A stretch of DNA of 64,000 nucleotides from Paracoccaceae bacterium (GCA_027492585.1 JAPUEK010000002.1:62001-126000), one strand, 5' to 3'. Counted from the stretch's first letter, positions 15,109 through 24,735 are shown. The notes: generated by a model from the sequence alone, not told the origin. Translations and numbers: made by a program.

Positions 15109-18100
15109 TTACTCCGCGGGCATCTTCGCCGCTTCGTCCGACAGCGGATGGGGCAGGTGGACCAGCATTTCCTGCGGGCAGATCTGCAGGAAATTCGCCC
15201 GCTCCGCCGCCCAGTTCGCCAGAAGCCGCTCTGCCAGACGCGAGCCGGTCTCGGCCGCGTGGCGCTCGATCAGGCCCTTGAGCTGCGCTTCCCAATGCGG
15301 ATGGCTGACCGCGCAGGTGACGAGGCTTTCGGCGTTCAGGAAATCCTCCGCCACGCCGTTCGGATCGTAGACATAGGCCATGCCCCCGGTCATCCCGGCG
15401 CCGAAGTTGCCGCCGATCCGCCCGAGGATCACCGCCACACCGCCGGTCATGTATTCACACCCGTTGGAGCCGCAGCCCTCCACCACCACCCTGGCGCCGG
15501 AGTTCCGCACCGCGAACCGCTCCCCCGCGCGTCCGGCGGCGAAGAGATAGCCGTCGGTCGCGCCGTAAAGCACGGTGTTGCCGACGATGGTGTTCTCCTC
15601 CGCCTTCAGCGGCGAGGCCATCTGCGGCCGCACGACGATGGTGCCGCCCGACAGGCCCTTGCCGACATAATCGTTGGCATCGCCCTGCACCTCGATCTTC
15701 AGCCCGTTGACGGCAAAGGCCCCCAGCGACTGCCCGGCGTTGCCGGTCAGCTTCACCGTCAGATGGTCGGGCTGGAGACTGTTCCGCATCCCGAACTTCT
15801 TGACGATATGGCTCGACGCCCGCGTCCCGATGGTCCGCAGCGTGTTCCGCACCGCATAGGAAAGCTGCATCTTCTCGCCATCCTCGAAGAAGCGCGCACC
15901 GTCCTTGACGATTTCCGCATCCAGCGTGTCCGGCACCGCATTGCGCGGCTTGGAGCGGTCGTAGGTGATCTTCTGCGCCCCATCCACCGTGATCAGGAGC
16001 GGGTTGAGATCGAGATCGTCGAGATGCGCCGAGCCGCGGCTGACCTGGCTCAGAAGATCGGCCCGGCCGATGATCTCATCCATGGAACGGGCACCGATCT
16101 GGGCGAGGATTTCCCGCACTTCCTGCGCGTAGAAGGTGATGAGGTTCACCACCTTGTCCGCCGTGCCGGTGAACTTGGCGCGCAGGTCGGGGTTCTGGGT
16201 GCAGACGCCCACCGGGCAGGTGTTCGACTGGCACTGGCGCACCATGATGCAGCCCATGGCGATCAGCGCCGCGGTGCCGATGCCGTATTCCTCGGCCCCC
16301 ATCATCGCCGCCATCACCACGTCGCGCCCGGTCCGGAGGCCGCCATCGGTCCGCAGCGTCACCCGCTCGCGCAGGTTGTTCATCGCCAGAACCTGATGCG
16401 CCTCGGTCAGACCCATTTCCCACGGCAGGCCCGCATATTTGATCGAGGTGCCGGGCGAAGCCCCGGTCCCGCCGTTGTGGCCGGAGACGAGGATGATGTC
16501 CGCCTTGGCCTTCGCCACCCCCGCCGCAATCGTGCCGACACCGGAGGCGGAGACGAGCTTCACCGTCACCTTGGCGCGCGGGTTGATCTGTTTCAGGTCG
16601 TAGATGAGCTGCGCCAGATCCTCGATGGAATAGATGTCGTGGTGCGGCGGCGGGCTGATCAGCGTCACCCCTTGCGTCGAATGGCGCAGGCGCGCGATCA
16701 GCGCCGTCACCTTCATGCCGGGCAATTGGCCGCCCTCGCCGGGCTTGGCGCCCTGCGCGACCTTGATCTCCAGCTCTTCGCAGGCGTTCAGATATTCCGC
16801 CGTCACGCCGAAGCGCCCCGAGGCCACCTGCTTGATCTTGGCCGAAGGGTTGTCGCCGTTGGCCTCGGGCAGGAAATGCGCCGGGTCCTCGCCGCCCTCG
16901 CCGCTGTCGGATTTGGCCCCGATGCGGTTCATGGCGACGTTCAGCGTCTTGTGCGCCTCCGGCCCGAGGGCGCCGAGGCTCATGCCCGGCGTCACGAACC
17001 GCTTGCGGATCGAGGTGATGCTTTCCACCTCCTCGATCGGCACTGGCTTGCCGAGGCTCTTGATATCCAGAAGGTCGCGGATGTGGATCGGGGGATTGGC
17101 CCGCATCGCCGCCGAATACTGCTTCCAGATGTCATAGCTCGCCCGGTCGCAGGCCGATTGCAGCATATGCATGGTCTGCGCTTCCCAGGCGTGTTTCTCG
17201 CCCGAGCGCCGCGCCTTGTAGAAGCCGCCGATGGGCAGCACATCCGCGCCGCCTTTCCAGCCGCGGGCATGGACCTCTTCGACCTTGAGCTGAAGCCCCT
17301 GAAGACCGATGCCGGAAATCCGGCTGTGCATACCGGGGAAATATTCCGCGACCATGGCGCGCGACAGGCCCACGGCCTCGAAGTTCAGCCCGCCCCGATA
17401 GGAGGAGATGACCGAGATCCCCATCTTCGACATGATCTTCAGCAGGCCCGCATCGACCGCATGGCCATAGCGGCGCATCGCATCGACAAGGCTGCCTTCC
17501 AGAAGGCCGCGGCGGATGCGGTCGGCGATGCTGTCCTGCGCCAGATAGGCGTTGACCGTGGTGGCGCCGGAGCCGATCAGCACCGCGAAGTAATGCGGGT
17601 CGATGCACTCCGCCGAGCGCACGTTGATCGAGCAGAAGGTCCGCAGTCCCTTGCGCGTCAGCCAGCTATGCACGGCGCTGGTGGCAAGGATCATCGGCAT
17701 GGCGACCTTCTCCGGCCCCTGATGCTGGTCGGTCAGCACGAGCTGCCCGGCACCGGAGCGCACGGCGTCCTCCGCTTCGGCGCGGATCCGTTCCAGCCCC
17801 TGCCGCAGCGCATCCGGTCCCGCCCCTTCGGGGAAGGTGCAGTCGATGAAGGCGACCTGCTCGCCGAAGCGCTTCACCACCACCTCGAATTCCGAATTGG
17901 CGAGGAAGGGGCTTTCCAGCACGAGAATCTCGGTCTGGGCGTTGCTTTCGTCCAACACGTTGCGGAGGTTGCCGAAGCGGGTCTTGAGGCTCATCACCCG
18001 GCCTTCGCGCAGGCTGTCGATGGGCGGGTTCGTGACCTGGCTGAAGTTCTGCCGGAAGAAATGGCTGAGCGGCCGGTAGACATTGGACAGAACCGCGGCC

Positions 18101-19647
18101 GGGGTGTCGTCGCCCATGGAGGCGATCATTTCCTTGCCGTCTTCCGCCATGGGTGCCAGAACCTGCTCCAGCTCCTCCAGCGTATAGCCCGCCGCGATCT
18201 GGCGTTTCCGCAGATCGGCACCCTCGAACATCGGCTCTTCCGGCACGTCGCGCAGGAGGGCGTTCAGATCGACGATCTTCTCCACCCATTCGCCGTAAGG
18301 CTGGCTGTTGGCCAGTTTGTCCTTCATCGCAACGTCGTGGTAGAGCTTGCCCTCCACCATGTCGACGGCGATCATCTGCCCCGGCCCGAGAGCGCCCTTC
18401 TCGCGCACGGTGGCTTCGTCCACCGGCACCATCCCCGCTTCGGAGCCCGCGATCAGCAGCCCGTCGCCGGTGACGACATAGCGCATCGGACGCAGGCCGT
18501 TGCGATCCAGCCCGCCGCAGACCCAGCGGCCGTCGGTCATGGCAAGGGCGGCCGGCCCGTCCCAGGGCTCGATGACCGAGTTGCAATAGGCATACATATC
18601 CGCCCAGGCGGGCTTCATGTCGGTCGTGGCCTTGGACCAGGCCTCCGGCACCAGCATGGTTTTCGCCAGGGGCGCGTTGCGGCCGGAGCGCACAAGCGCC
18701 TCGAACACCGCATCGAGCGCCCCGCTGTCGGAGGTCCCGGCCGGGATGATCGGTTTGATATCTTCCGCCGCATCGCCGAAGTTGTTGGAGGCCATGCGGA
18801 TCTCATGGCTTTTCATCCAGTTGACGTTGCCCTTCAGCGTGTTGATCTCGCCATTGTGCGCGAGCATCCGGAAGGGCTGCGCCAGCCACCATTGCGGGAA
18901 AGTGTTCGTCGAATAGCGCTGGTGATAGATGGCGAAGGCGCTCTCGAACCGCTCATCCGTCAGATCGGGATAGAAGACCGAGACCTGCTCGGCCAGCATC
19001 ATGCCCTTGTAGATGATGCTGCGGCACGAGAGCGAGCACAGATACATCCCCTGGATATGGGCGGCGAGCGCGGCCTTCTCGATCCGGCGGCGGATGATGT
19101 AGAGCTCGCGCTCGAACTGCTCCTGGTCGATGTCCTTCTCGCAGCGGATCAGGATCTGCTCGATCTCCGGGCGGGTGGCATTGGCCTTTTCCCCCAGTAC
19201 CGAGACATCGACCGGGACATGGCGCCAGCCGTAGATGTAATGGCCCATCCGCAGGACTTCGGTTTCCACGATGGTCCGGCAACGCTCCTGCGCGCCGAAA
19301 TCGGTGCGCGGCAGGAACACCTGACCGACGGCGATCAGCTTTTTCGTGTCCGGCTCATGGCCCGTGCGGCGCACCTGATCGTAGAAGAATTTCACCGGGA
19401 TCTGCACATGGATGCCCGCGCCGTCGCCGGTCTTGCCATCGGCATCGACCGCGCCCCGGTGCCAGATCGCCTTCAGCGCCGCGATGCCGTTTTCCACCAC
19501 CTTGCGCGACGGCTTGCCCGAGACGGCCACGACCAGCCCCACCCCGCAGGAGGAATGTTCGTCCTCGGTCTTGTAGAGACCGTTCTCGTCCAGCCAGGCA
19601 CGCTTGGCCTCTTCGGCGGCAACCCATGCTTCATCATACTTCGTCAT
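15109..19647 (-). CDS. gltB: Glutamate synthase (NADPH) large subunit
   Basis: Makes glutamate from glutamine and 2-oxoglutarate with GltD. The 1512-residue length is standard. A short propeptide precedes Cys34 in SSCGVGLV, the N-terminal nucleophile of the glutaminase domain after processing. It is followed by the central domain, the FMN-binding synthase barrel with GEGGEDPAHF, the 3Fe-4S motif CQSNTCPVGVC, and the C-terminal beta-helix ending in GGNFGAGMTGGMAYV. The start is the ATG at 19647, preceded by GAAGGAGA. A very long open frame on the opposite strand is only a codon-bias shadow. Its small subunit lies about 1.4 kb upstream in the same direction, separated by two unrelated genes. 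Confidence 0.97.
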   Translation of the reverse strand: MTKYDEAWVAAEEAKRAWLDENGLYKTEDEHSSCGVGLVVAVSGKPSRKVVENGIAALKAIWHRGAVDADGKTGDGAGIHVQIPVKFFYDQVRRTGHEPDTKKLIAVGQVFLPRTDFGAQERCRTIVETEVLRMGHYIYGWRHVPVDVSVLGEKANATRPEIEQILIRCEKDIDQEQFERELYIIRRRIEKAALAAHIQGMYLCSLSCRSIIYKGMMLAEQVSVFYPDLTDERFESAFAIYHQRYSTNTFPQWWLAQPFRMLAHNGEINTLKGNVNWMKSHEIRMASNNFGDAAEDIKPIIPAGTSDSGALDAVFEALVRSGRNAPLAKTMLVPEAWSKATTDMKPAWADMYAYCNSVIEPWDGPAALAMTDGRWVCGGLDRNGLRPMRYVVTGDGLLIAGSEAGMVPVDEATVREKGALGPGQMIAVDMVEGKLYHDVAMKDKLANSQPYGEWVEKIVDLNALLRDVPEEPMFEGADLRKRQIAAGYTLEELEQVLAPMAEDGKEMIASMGDDTPAAVLSNVYRPLSHFFRQNFSQVTNPPIDSLREGRVMSLKTRFGNLRNVLDESNAQTEILVLESPFLANSEFEVVVKRFGEQVAFIDCTFPEGAGPDALRQGLERIRAEAEDAVRSGAGQLVLTDQHQGPEKVAMPMILATSAVHSWLTRKGLRTFCSINVRSAECIDPHYFAVLIGSGATTVNAYLAQDSIADRIRRGLLEGSLVDAMRRYGHAVDAGLLKIMSKMGISVISSYRGGLNFEAVGLSRAMVAEYFPGMHSRISGIGLQGLQLKVEEVHARGWKGGADVLPIGGFYKARRSGEKHAWEAQTMHMLQSACDRASYDIWKQYSAAMRANPPIHIRDLLDIKSLGKPVPIEEVESITSIRKRFVTPGMSLGALGPEAHKTLNVAMNRIGAKSDSGEGGEDPAHFLPEANGDNPSAKIKQVASGRFGVTAEYLNACEELEIKVAQGAKPGEGGQLPGMKVTALIARLRHSTQGVTLISPPPHHDIYSIEDLAQLIYDLKQINPRAKVTVKLVSASGVGTIAAGVAKAKADIILVSGHNGGTGASPGTSIKYAGLPWEMGLTEAHQVLAMNNLRERVTLRTDGGLRTGRDVVMAAMMGAEEYGIGTAALIAMGCIMVRQCQSNTCPVGVCTQNPDLRAKFTGTADKVVNLITFYAQEVREILAQIGARSMDEIIGRADLLSQVSRGSAHLDDLDLNPLLITVDGAQKITYDRSKPRNAVPDTLDAEIVKDGARFFEDGEKMQLSYAVRNTLRTIGTRASSHIVKKFGMRNSLQPDHLTVKLTGNAGQSLGAFAVNGLKIEVQGDANDYVGKGLSGGTIVVRPQMASPLKAEENTIVGNTVLYGATDGYLFAAGRAGERFAVRNSGARVVVEGCGSNGCEYMTGGVAVILGRIGGNFGAGMTGGMAYVYDPNGVAEDFLNAESLVTCAVSHPHWEAQLKGLIERHAAETGSRLAERLLANWAAERANFLQICPQEMLVHLPHPLSDEAAKMPAE

Positions 19648-19658
19648 GGCGGTCTCCT

Positions 19659-20225
19659 TCACGCAGCAATTTCCATCACGACCCATTCCTCGCTGTCGAG
19701 GGTCAGGCCCGTGTCGCGGTCGAAGGACCGCAGATGTGTTCCATGGGCGGCGAAGCCCGGCGGCAGCATCGCCCCGGTTCGCGCCAGCAGATCTTCTTCG
19801 GGGGCGGAGGCTTCGATCCAGCCGCCCTGCCAGTCGGTCCGGGCAAAGCCCAGGGCCGCCCGCACCTCCGGCGCATGGCCGTGGGCGGCGGCGCCATCGG
19901 CAAAGACGCAGAGCTCCGAGCCCCAGAGCAGCGGCCATTCGAGGATCGCCGCCACGCGGGCGGAGGAGCCTGCGGGCTTCCTGCGCGCCACCTCGCCTGC
20001 AACTTCCACCAGTCGCGCCACCACCGCTTCGCGGAAACCCGGCCGGGCATGGCGTGGCGAGACGGCCTTGGCCTGCACCGGCAGCTTCACCGCCGCAAAG
20101 CCGCGCTCCATCTCCTCCGGCGCGGGAAACCAGCCCGCAAGCCCGTCCATCGCCCGGAAAAAGCGGCGCTCCTGCCTCGCGGCCCCGCGCAGCTTCTTCT
20201 CCGGATGAAGGTCGAGCCGGCGCAT
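19659..20225 (-). CDS. DUF3916-like protein of unknown function
   Basis: A 188-residue protein starting MRRLDLHPEKKLRGAARQER with no signal peptide or membrane segment. The general pattern (basic start, FFRAMDGLAGWFP near residue 23, acidic C-terminus with FDRDTGLTLDSEEWVVMEI) resembles the DUF3916 family, whose role is unknown; I recalled this by eye and it is not certain. The ATG at 20225 lies two bases after the stop of the secreted-protein gene, and gltB follows 11 bases downstream, so all three are probably cotranscribed. Confidence 0.7.
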   Translation of the reverse strand: MRRLDLHPEKKLRGAARQERRFFRAMDGLAGWFPAPEEMERGFAAVKLPVQAKAVSPRHARPGFREAVVARLVEVAGEVARRKPAGSSARVAAILEWPLLWGSELCVFADGAAAHGHAPEVRAALGFARTDWQGGWIEASAPEEDLLARTGAMLPPGFAAHGTHLRSFDRDTGLTLDSEEWVVMEIAA

Positions 20226-20227
20226 GA

Positions 20228-20938
20228 TCAGCCATTGCCTCCGAAAGACGGAAGCACCGGACGGTCGAGCGAGGACATCATCGCATCGCAGTCGAACAGC
20301 GGCTGCGTCGCGGCAAAGCCCGGCTCGCCGGGGTTGACGAAGCTCACCGGGCTGCCTTCCAGCGGCAGATAGGTGCCGTCGCCCTGATCCCACTCCGAAT
20401 GGCCCGAGAAGAACATCCGCCATTCGCGGCTGATATATTCATTGCCCTTCGCCCGGCGCAGGATCGCACCGGAATCGTCGGTCTCGGTATATTCGAACTC
20501 GGTCTCGTCCAGCGTCACGCCGTCGATGGTGAAGGTCTTGCCGGTCAGCTTGTCATAGCCGCGGACCTTGGAATGTTCGCCATTGTCCTTGCTCAGCTCG
20601 AAGATGAAATCGTCGCGGCCCTTGGTGATCAGATCGGTGAAGCTCGCCGGGTCCTGCGGGTTCGGGTCGAGCGTCTGGATCACCGTCGGGTTCATGTCGA
20701 CGCTTTCGATCCATTGGGTCTCGGCGTCGATCCGGGACATGAAGAAGATGCCTTCCTGATCGAAATCCGCGCGCCACTGATGGCCTGCGGGGTCCCCCTC
20801 GCAGGTGTAGTAGTTGGCGACATAGCAGCCGCGCGACTGCACGGTCAGATAGGTCGTGCAGCCCTGAGGGGGCGTGAAGCTCCCCGCAAGGGCAGGGGAG
20901 GCGAGCAGCAGAAGCGGAACAAGCACAGTCGTTTTCAT
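20228..20938 (-). CDS. Secreted protein of unknown function between gltD and gltB
   Basis: A 236-residue protein with a clear Sec signal peptide (MKTTVLVPLLLLASPALA, cut near residue 18). The mature part has three cysteines close to the N-terminus (Cys27, Cys38, Cys45) and one near the C-terminus, consistent with disulfide bonds in the periplasm. I do not recognise the family. It lies upstream of the DUF3916-like gene and gltB in the same direction, 127 bases downstream of gltD. Confidence 0.85.
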   Translation of the reverse strand: MKTTVLVPLLLLASPALAGSFTPPQGCTTYLTVQSRGCYVANYYTCEGDPAGHQWRADFDQEGIFFMSRIDAETQWIESVDMNPTVIQTLDPNPQDPASFTDLITKGRDDFIFELSKDNGEHSKVRGYDKLTGKTFTIDGVTLDETEFEYTETDDSGAILRRAKGNEYISREWRMFFSGHSEWDQGDGTYLPLEGSPVSFVNPGEPGFAATQPLFDCDAMMSSLDRPVLPSFGGNG

Positions 20939-21010
20939 GGTTCACCTGTCTGATGGGTCAGCGCGACTGACCGACCGAAATTTCTCATGTGCGCGATGTA
21001 TGTACAAAGA

Positions 21011-21062
21011 GCATACGGGGAGCATACGGAGTGACTACGCCGGACACACATGAAACATACGG
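21011..21062. promoter_or_regulatory. Repeated GCATACGG motifs upstream of the secreted-protein gene
   Basis: GCATACGG occurs at 21011-21018 and 21022-21029 (11 bases apart, one helical turn), and ACATACGG at 21055-21062 immediately before the gltD stop. The spacing suggests sites for a dimeric DNA-binding protein, but nothing identifies it. Confidence 0.35.
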
Positions 21063-21065
21063 TCA

Positions 21066-22502
21066 TTATTCTGCGGCGACGCTCGCCGGTTGCGCCAGAT
21101 AGGACAGGATGGCATCGGCGGCTTCGCGCCCGTCGCGGATCGCCCAGACCACCAGAGAGGCACCGCGCACGATATCGCCTGCCGCATAGACGCCCGGCAA
21201 ACTCGTGGCATGGCTGCGGAAATCGGCCTTGATCGTCCCCCAGCGGGTCACGGCCAGCTCCGGCACGCCCCAAAGGGTCGGGATCGCCTCCGGCTCGAAA
21301 CCGAGCGCCTGCACCACAAGATCGGCGGGCTCGATGTAGTCGGCGCCCTCGATCACCTCGGGCATCTGCCGGCCGCTGGCATCCGGGGCGCCAAGGCGCA
21401 TCTTCTGCACCATCACGCCCTCGACCGAAGTGCCGCCGGTGAAGCCTTTCGGCGCAGAAAGCCAAACGAAATCAACGCCTTCTTCTTCGGCATTCTGCAC
21501 TTCACGCTGGCTGCCCGGCATGTTGGCCTTGTCGCGGCGGTAAAGGCATTTCACCGAAACCGCGCCCTGCCGGATCGCGGTGCGAACGCAGTCCATCGCC
21601 GTGTCGCCGCCGCCGATCACCACGACGCGCTTGCCCTCGGCATTGAGTTCGCCCGACTCGAATTCCTCCACCTCATCGCCGAAGCTCTTGCGGTTGGAGA
21701 CGGTGAGATAGTCGAGCGCCCGCACGATCCCCGCCGCCCCGACCCCCGGCGCCTCGATGTCGCGCGCCTTGTAGACGCCGGTGGCGATCAGCACCGCATC
21801 ATGCTGGCCACGGATCGCATCGAAGGACAGATCCTCGCCGACCTTGCAGTTCAGCACGAACTGGACGCCCGCCGCCTCAAGCTGCGCGATCCGCTGCATG
21901 ACGACGGGCTTTTCCAGCTTGAAGCCGGGGATGCCGTAGGTCAGCAGCCCGCCTGCGCGGTCGTAGCGGTCATAGACGGTGACCTGCACGCCCCGGCGCC
22001 GCAGCACATCCGCCGCCGCAAGGCCGCCCGGACCCGCCCCGATGATGCCCACCGATTCCGTCCGCTCCGCCTGCGGCAGGATCGGCTTCACCCAGCCGTT
22101 TTCCCAGGCTGTGTCGGTCAGGTATTTTTCGACGGAGCCGATTGTGACCGTGCCATGGCCCGACTGCTCGATCACGCAATTGCCTTCGCAAAGCCGGTCC
22201 TGCGGGCAGATGCGGCCGCAGATCTCGGGGAAGGTGTTGGTGGCCTGCGACAGCTCGTAAGCCTCCTGTAGGCGGCCTTCTGCGGTCAGGCGCAGCCAGT
22301 CGGGGATGTTGTTGTGCAAGGGGCAATGCGACTGGCAATAGGGAACGCCGCACTGGCTGCAACGGCTGGCCTGCTCCGCCGCCTTTTCCGCGGCGAACTC
22401 ACGATAGATCTCGTGGAAATCCTCCGACCGCGCCGAAGCCTCGCGCTTGACCGGCATCTCTTTGCCAAGGGTGACGAATTTCAGCATCTTTTGCGTGGCC
22501 AT
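21066..22502 (-). CDS. gltD: Glutamate synthase (NADPH) small subunit
   Basis: Transfers electrons from NADPH through FAD and 4Fe-4S clusters to GltB. The 478-residue protein has the N-terminal cluster cysteines in CSQCGVPYCQSHCP (Cys48, 51, 56, 60) and CGRICPQDRLCEGNC (Cys95, 99, 105, 109). It also has an FAD site GAGPGGLAAADVLRRRG and an NADPH site GGGDTAMDCV. The start at 22502 follows GAAGGGG. Same direction as gltB but separated from it by two unrelated genes and a 127-base gap with repeated motifs, so gltB may also have its own promoter. Confidence 0.96.
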   Translation of the reverse strand: MATQKMLKFVTLGKEMPVKREASARSEDFHEIYREFAAEKAAEQASRCSQCGVPYCQSHCPLHNNIPDWLRLTAEGRLQEAYELSQATNTFPEICGRICPQDRLCEGNCVIEQSGHGTVTIGSVEKYLTDTAWENGWVKPILPQAERTESVGIIGAGPGGLAAADVLRRRGVQVTVYDRYDRAGGLLTYGIPGFKLEKPVVMQRIAQLEAAGVQFVLNCKVGEDLSFDAIRGQHDAVLIATGVYKARDIEAPGVGAAGIVRALDYLTVSNRKSFGDEVEEFESGELNAEGKRVVVIGGGDTAMDCVRTAIRQGAVSVKCLYRRDKANMPGSQREVQNAEEEGVDFVWLSAPKGFTGGTSVEGVMVQKMRLGAPDASGRQMPEVIEGADYIEPADLVVQALGFEPEAIPTLWGVPELAVTRWGTIKADFRSHATSLPGVYAAGDIVRGASLVVWAIRDGREAADAILSYLAQPASVAAE

Positions 22503-22567
22503 GGCTGCGCCCCTTCGACAGGATTTCCGTGCTGCGAAGGGATACTTTGGGCGCCTGCAAAATAAAA

Positions 22568-22661
22568 GTCAGTATAGTTTACCTATTTGTCGGTTTTTTC
22601 AGGGATAGGTCAATTTTACTGCCAGATTTTTCTCTATCTAGGTCAGTATGGTTTACCTATT
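22568..22661. promoter_or_regulatory. Pair of 20-base direct repeats upstream of gltD
   Basis: GTCAGTATAGTTTACCTATT at 22568-22587 and GTCAGTATGGTTTACCTATT at 22642-22661 differ at one base. They are spaced 74 bases apart in an AT-rich stretch directly upstream of gltD, about seven helical turns. This looks like two binding sites of a regulator of gltD; a variant GGGATAGGTCAATTTTACT lies between them. Confidence 0.55.
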
Positions 22662-22664
22662 GAT

Positions 22665-23462
22665 CTAAAACCCCAAGGAAAGCAGCGCCAGAGCCACCCC
22701 GCCGACGATGATTCGCCACCAGCCGAAGACGGCGTAGCCATGCCGGGAGACGAAATCGAGCAATCCCTTGACCACGATAACCCCGGTCACGAAGGCAAGG
22801 GTGAAGCCGATCCCGATCTGGCTCCAGGCGCTGAAGTCCAATACATCCCGGTTCTTTAAAAGGTCGTAACCGACCGCCGCCGCCATGGTCGGCAGCGAAA
22901 GAAAGAAGGAAAACTCCGCCGCCGCCCGCTTCTCCACCCGCAGGAAGAGCGCGCCGACGATGGTGGAGCCCGACCGCGACACGCCCGGCACCATGGCGAG
23001 GCATTGGGCAACCCCGATCAGCAGCGCCTTGCGGAAGGGCAGGGCGGTCGCGTCGAAATGCTCCGGCTCCGGCGCCATGCGGTCGATGAAGAGCAGCACC
23101 ACCCCGCCGAGGATCAGCATGATGGCGATGAGGCGCGGGGTTTCGAACAGCACGGTCTTGATGAAATCATGGGCCAGCACCCCCACGACGGCCGCCGGCA
23201 GAAAGGCGAGCGCCACCGAGATCACGAAGCGCAGCGAGGCCGGGTCCTTGTGGATCGTCGAGAACACCTGCCAGAGCTTGGCGAAATAGACGACCGCAAT
23301 CGCCAGAACCGCACCGAGCTGGATCACCACCTCGAATGTTTTCCCTGCACTTTCAAAGCCGAGGAAGTGCGATGCCAGCAACAGATGCCCGGTGGAGGAG
23401 ACCGGCAGAAACTCCGTCAGCCCCTCGATCAGGCCCAGGAACGCCGCGATGAGCAGATCCAC
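22665..23462 (-). CDS. uppP: Undecaprenyl-diphosphatase UppP (BacA)
   Basis: Inner-membrane enzyme that dephosphorylates undecaprenyl diphosphate, recycling the lipid carrier for cell-wall synthesis; overexpression gives bacitracin resistance. The 265-residue protein has about eight hydrophobic segments, the catalytic [14 protein letters not shown] block near residues 13-26 and the second motif PGVSRSGST in the middle. The GTG start at 23462 lies three bases beyond the stop of the upstream gene, so the two are probably coupled. Confidence 0.95.
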   Translation of the reverse strand: MDLLIAAFLGLIEGLTEFLPVSSTGHLLLASHFLGFESAGKTFEVVIQLGAVLAIAVVYFAKLWQVFSTIHKDPASLRFVISVALAFLPAAVVGVLAHDFIKTVLFETPRLIAIMLILGGVVLLFIDRMAPEPEHFDATALPFRKALLIGVAQCLAMVPGVSRSGSTIVGALFLRVEKRAAAEFSFFLSLPTMAAAVGYDLLKNRDVLDFSAWSQIGIGFTLAFVTGVIVVKGLLDFVSRHGYAVFGWWRIIVGGVALALLSLGF

Positions 23463-23465
23463 GGG

Positions 23466-24452
23466 TCAGGCTTTGCGAAGGTTCTTGGCAGATTCCTTGA
23501 TGGCCGCATATTGGCCCGACGGCCGGTAGCGCCACAGATACTCCGGGATCACCGAGCCGATGTCGGTCGGCTGGATGCCCAGATCGGCAAGGCCCTTTGC
23601 CCCGGCGGCGATCACGCTGTCGCGGCGAAGCTGGGTCACCTGATCGCGGGTCAGGATCTTGTTCGGGACGAGGCCGAGGGTCACGGCAGAGCCGAAATCC
23701 AGCAGGCCGCCGAGGATGGAGCCCGCGAAGAACGGCAGGTTCAGCACCAGCCGGCGGCGGCGGATCACCTTCAGCATCATGTCGATGAAACTGTGGAGCG
23801 TTCCGGTCTCCGGCCCGCCAAGCTCATAGATCCCGGCCGGGGCCGCCCCGGTGATGCCTTTGACCGCCGCCTGCGCCACGTCATCGACATAGACCGGCTG
23901 GAACTGCGTCTTGCCGCCGATCAGCGGCAGCACCGGCCCGAGCCGCGCCATCCCGGCAAAGCGGTTGAAGAAGCCGTCCTCGTTGCCGAAGATCACCGAG
24001 GGCCGCAGGATCACCGCCGAGGGGAAGGCCGCCAGAACCGCCGCCTCGCCCGCACCCTTGGACTGGGCGTAAAGGCTCGCGCCCTCCGCATCCGCGCCGA
24101 GGGCGGACAGGTGGACGAGCGCGCCCACCCCTTCCTCCGCCGCGATCCGGGCGATGCGGGCCGCACCTTCGGTCTGGACCGCCTCGAAGTTGTTCTTGCC
24201 GCCGCGGTCGAAGGTGCCGACGCAGTTGACCACCGCATCCGCCCCGCGCATCGCCGCACGCACCGAGGCATCGTCGCGGATGTTGCAGAAGATCGGTTCC
24301 ACCTGACCGACGACGCCGTAGGGCTTCACGAACAGGGCCTCGTTCGGACGACGGACGGCGATGCGGATGCGCCAGCCCTCCTTCGCCATCCGGCGCGCGA
24401 TGTAGCGCCCGACAAAGCCCGAACCGCCGTAGATCGTGACAAGCTTGTTCAT
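23466..24452 (-). CDS. Complex I NDUFA9-like NAD(P)-binding protein
   Basis: A 328-residue atypical short-chain dehydrogenase starting MNKLVTIYGGSGFVGRYIAR, with the dinucleotide loop GGSGFVG at 9-15. The conserved VVNCVGTFDRGGKNNFEAV and LYAQSKGAGE segments match the group that includes the NDUFA9 accessory subunit of complex I and its alphaproteobacterial homologues. It lacks the usual catalytic Tyr-x-x-x-Lys, having YAQSK in its place, and may be structural or regulatory. The ATG at 24452 gives the family-typical start directly before the Rossmann fold. Confidence 0.85.
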   Translation of the reverse strand: MNKLVTIYGGSGFVGRYIARRMAKEGWRIRIAVRRPNEALFVKPYGVVGQVEPIFCNIRDDASVRAAMRGADAVVNCVGTFDRGGKNNFEAVQTEGAARIARIAAEEGVGALVHLSALGADAEGASLYAQSKGAGEAAVLAAFPSAVILRPSVIFGNEDGFFNRFAGMARLGPVLPLIGGKTQFQPVYVDDVAQAAVKGITGAAPAGIYELGGPETGTLHSFIDMMLKVIRRRRLVLNLPFFAGSILGGLLDFGSAVTLGLVPNKILTRDQVTQLRRDSVIAAGAKGLADLGIQPTDIGSVIPEYLWRYRPSGQYAAIKESAKNLRKA

Positions 24453-24595
24453 CGCACACCCTCTCTGGCCCCGCGCGGGGGGCTTTTGACCTTGCCGTCT
24501 GAATAGCCCCGCTCCCCGCGCCGGGCAAGACCAAAGACCCGGAGCGCGCCGCGCAAGTCTGTGACGAAATTTCGCAAATCCCTGAGGAACCCCCG

Positions 24596-24624
24596 TTGAC
24601 ACCCCCCGCAGGCTCCTCTAAATC
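24596..24624 (+). promoter_or_regulatory. Promoter of tRNA-Leu
   Basis: TTGACA (24596-24601), 17-base spacer, TAAATC (24619-24624), with the tRNA starting 16 bases further on. A good match to the housekeeping sigma factor consensus. Confidence 0.75.
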
Positions 24625-24640
24625 GCCGATCACGACATCT

Positions 24641-24725
24641 GCCCAGATGGCGGAATTGGTAGACGCACTGGTTTCAGGTACCAGCGCTGCAAGGCGTGGA
24701 GGTTCGAGTCCTCTTCTGGGCACCA
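24641..24725 (+). tRNA. tRNA-Leu (anticodon CAG)
   Basis: Acceptor arms GCCCAGA and TCTGGGC pair perfectly, followed by discriminator A and an encoded CCA. The D-loop is GGAATTGGTAGACGC, the anticodon stem CTGGT/ACCAG encloses TTCAGGT with anticodon CAG, and a long variable arm marks it as a class II tRNA. The T arm contains GGTTCGAGTCC. It reads CUG, the main leucine codon in this GC-rich genome. It forms the left border of the CRISPR-Cas block. Confidence 0.97.
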
Positions 24726-24735
24726 ATACTTCATG

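Noticed and set aside
15073-20208. A plus-strand open frame of 1711 codons antisense to gltB
   Set aside because: Codon-bias shadow: GC-rich third positions leave the opposite strand free of stops. gltB has all family motifs; the antisense frame resembles nothing.
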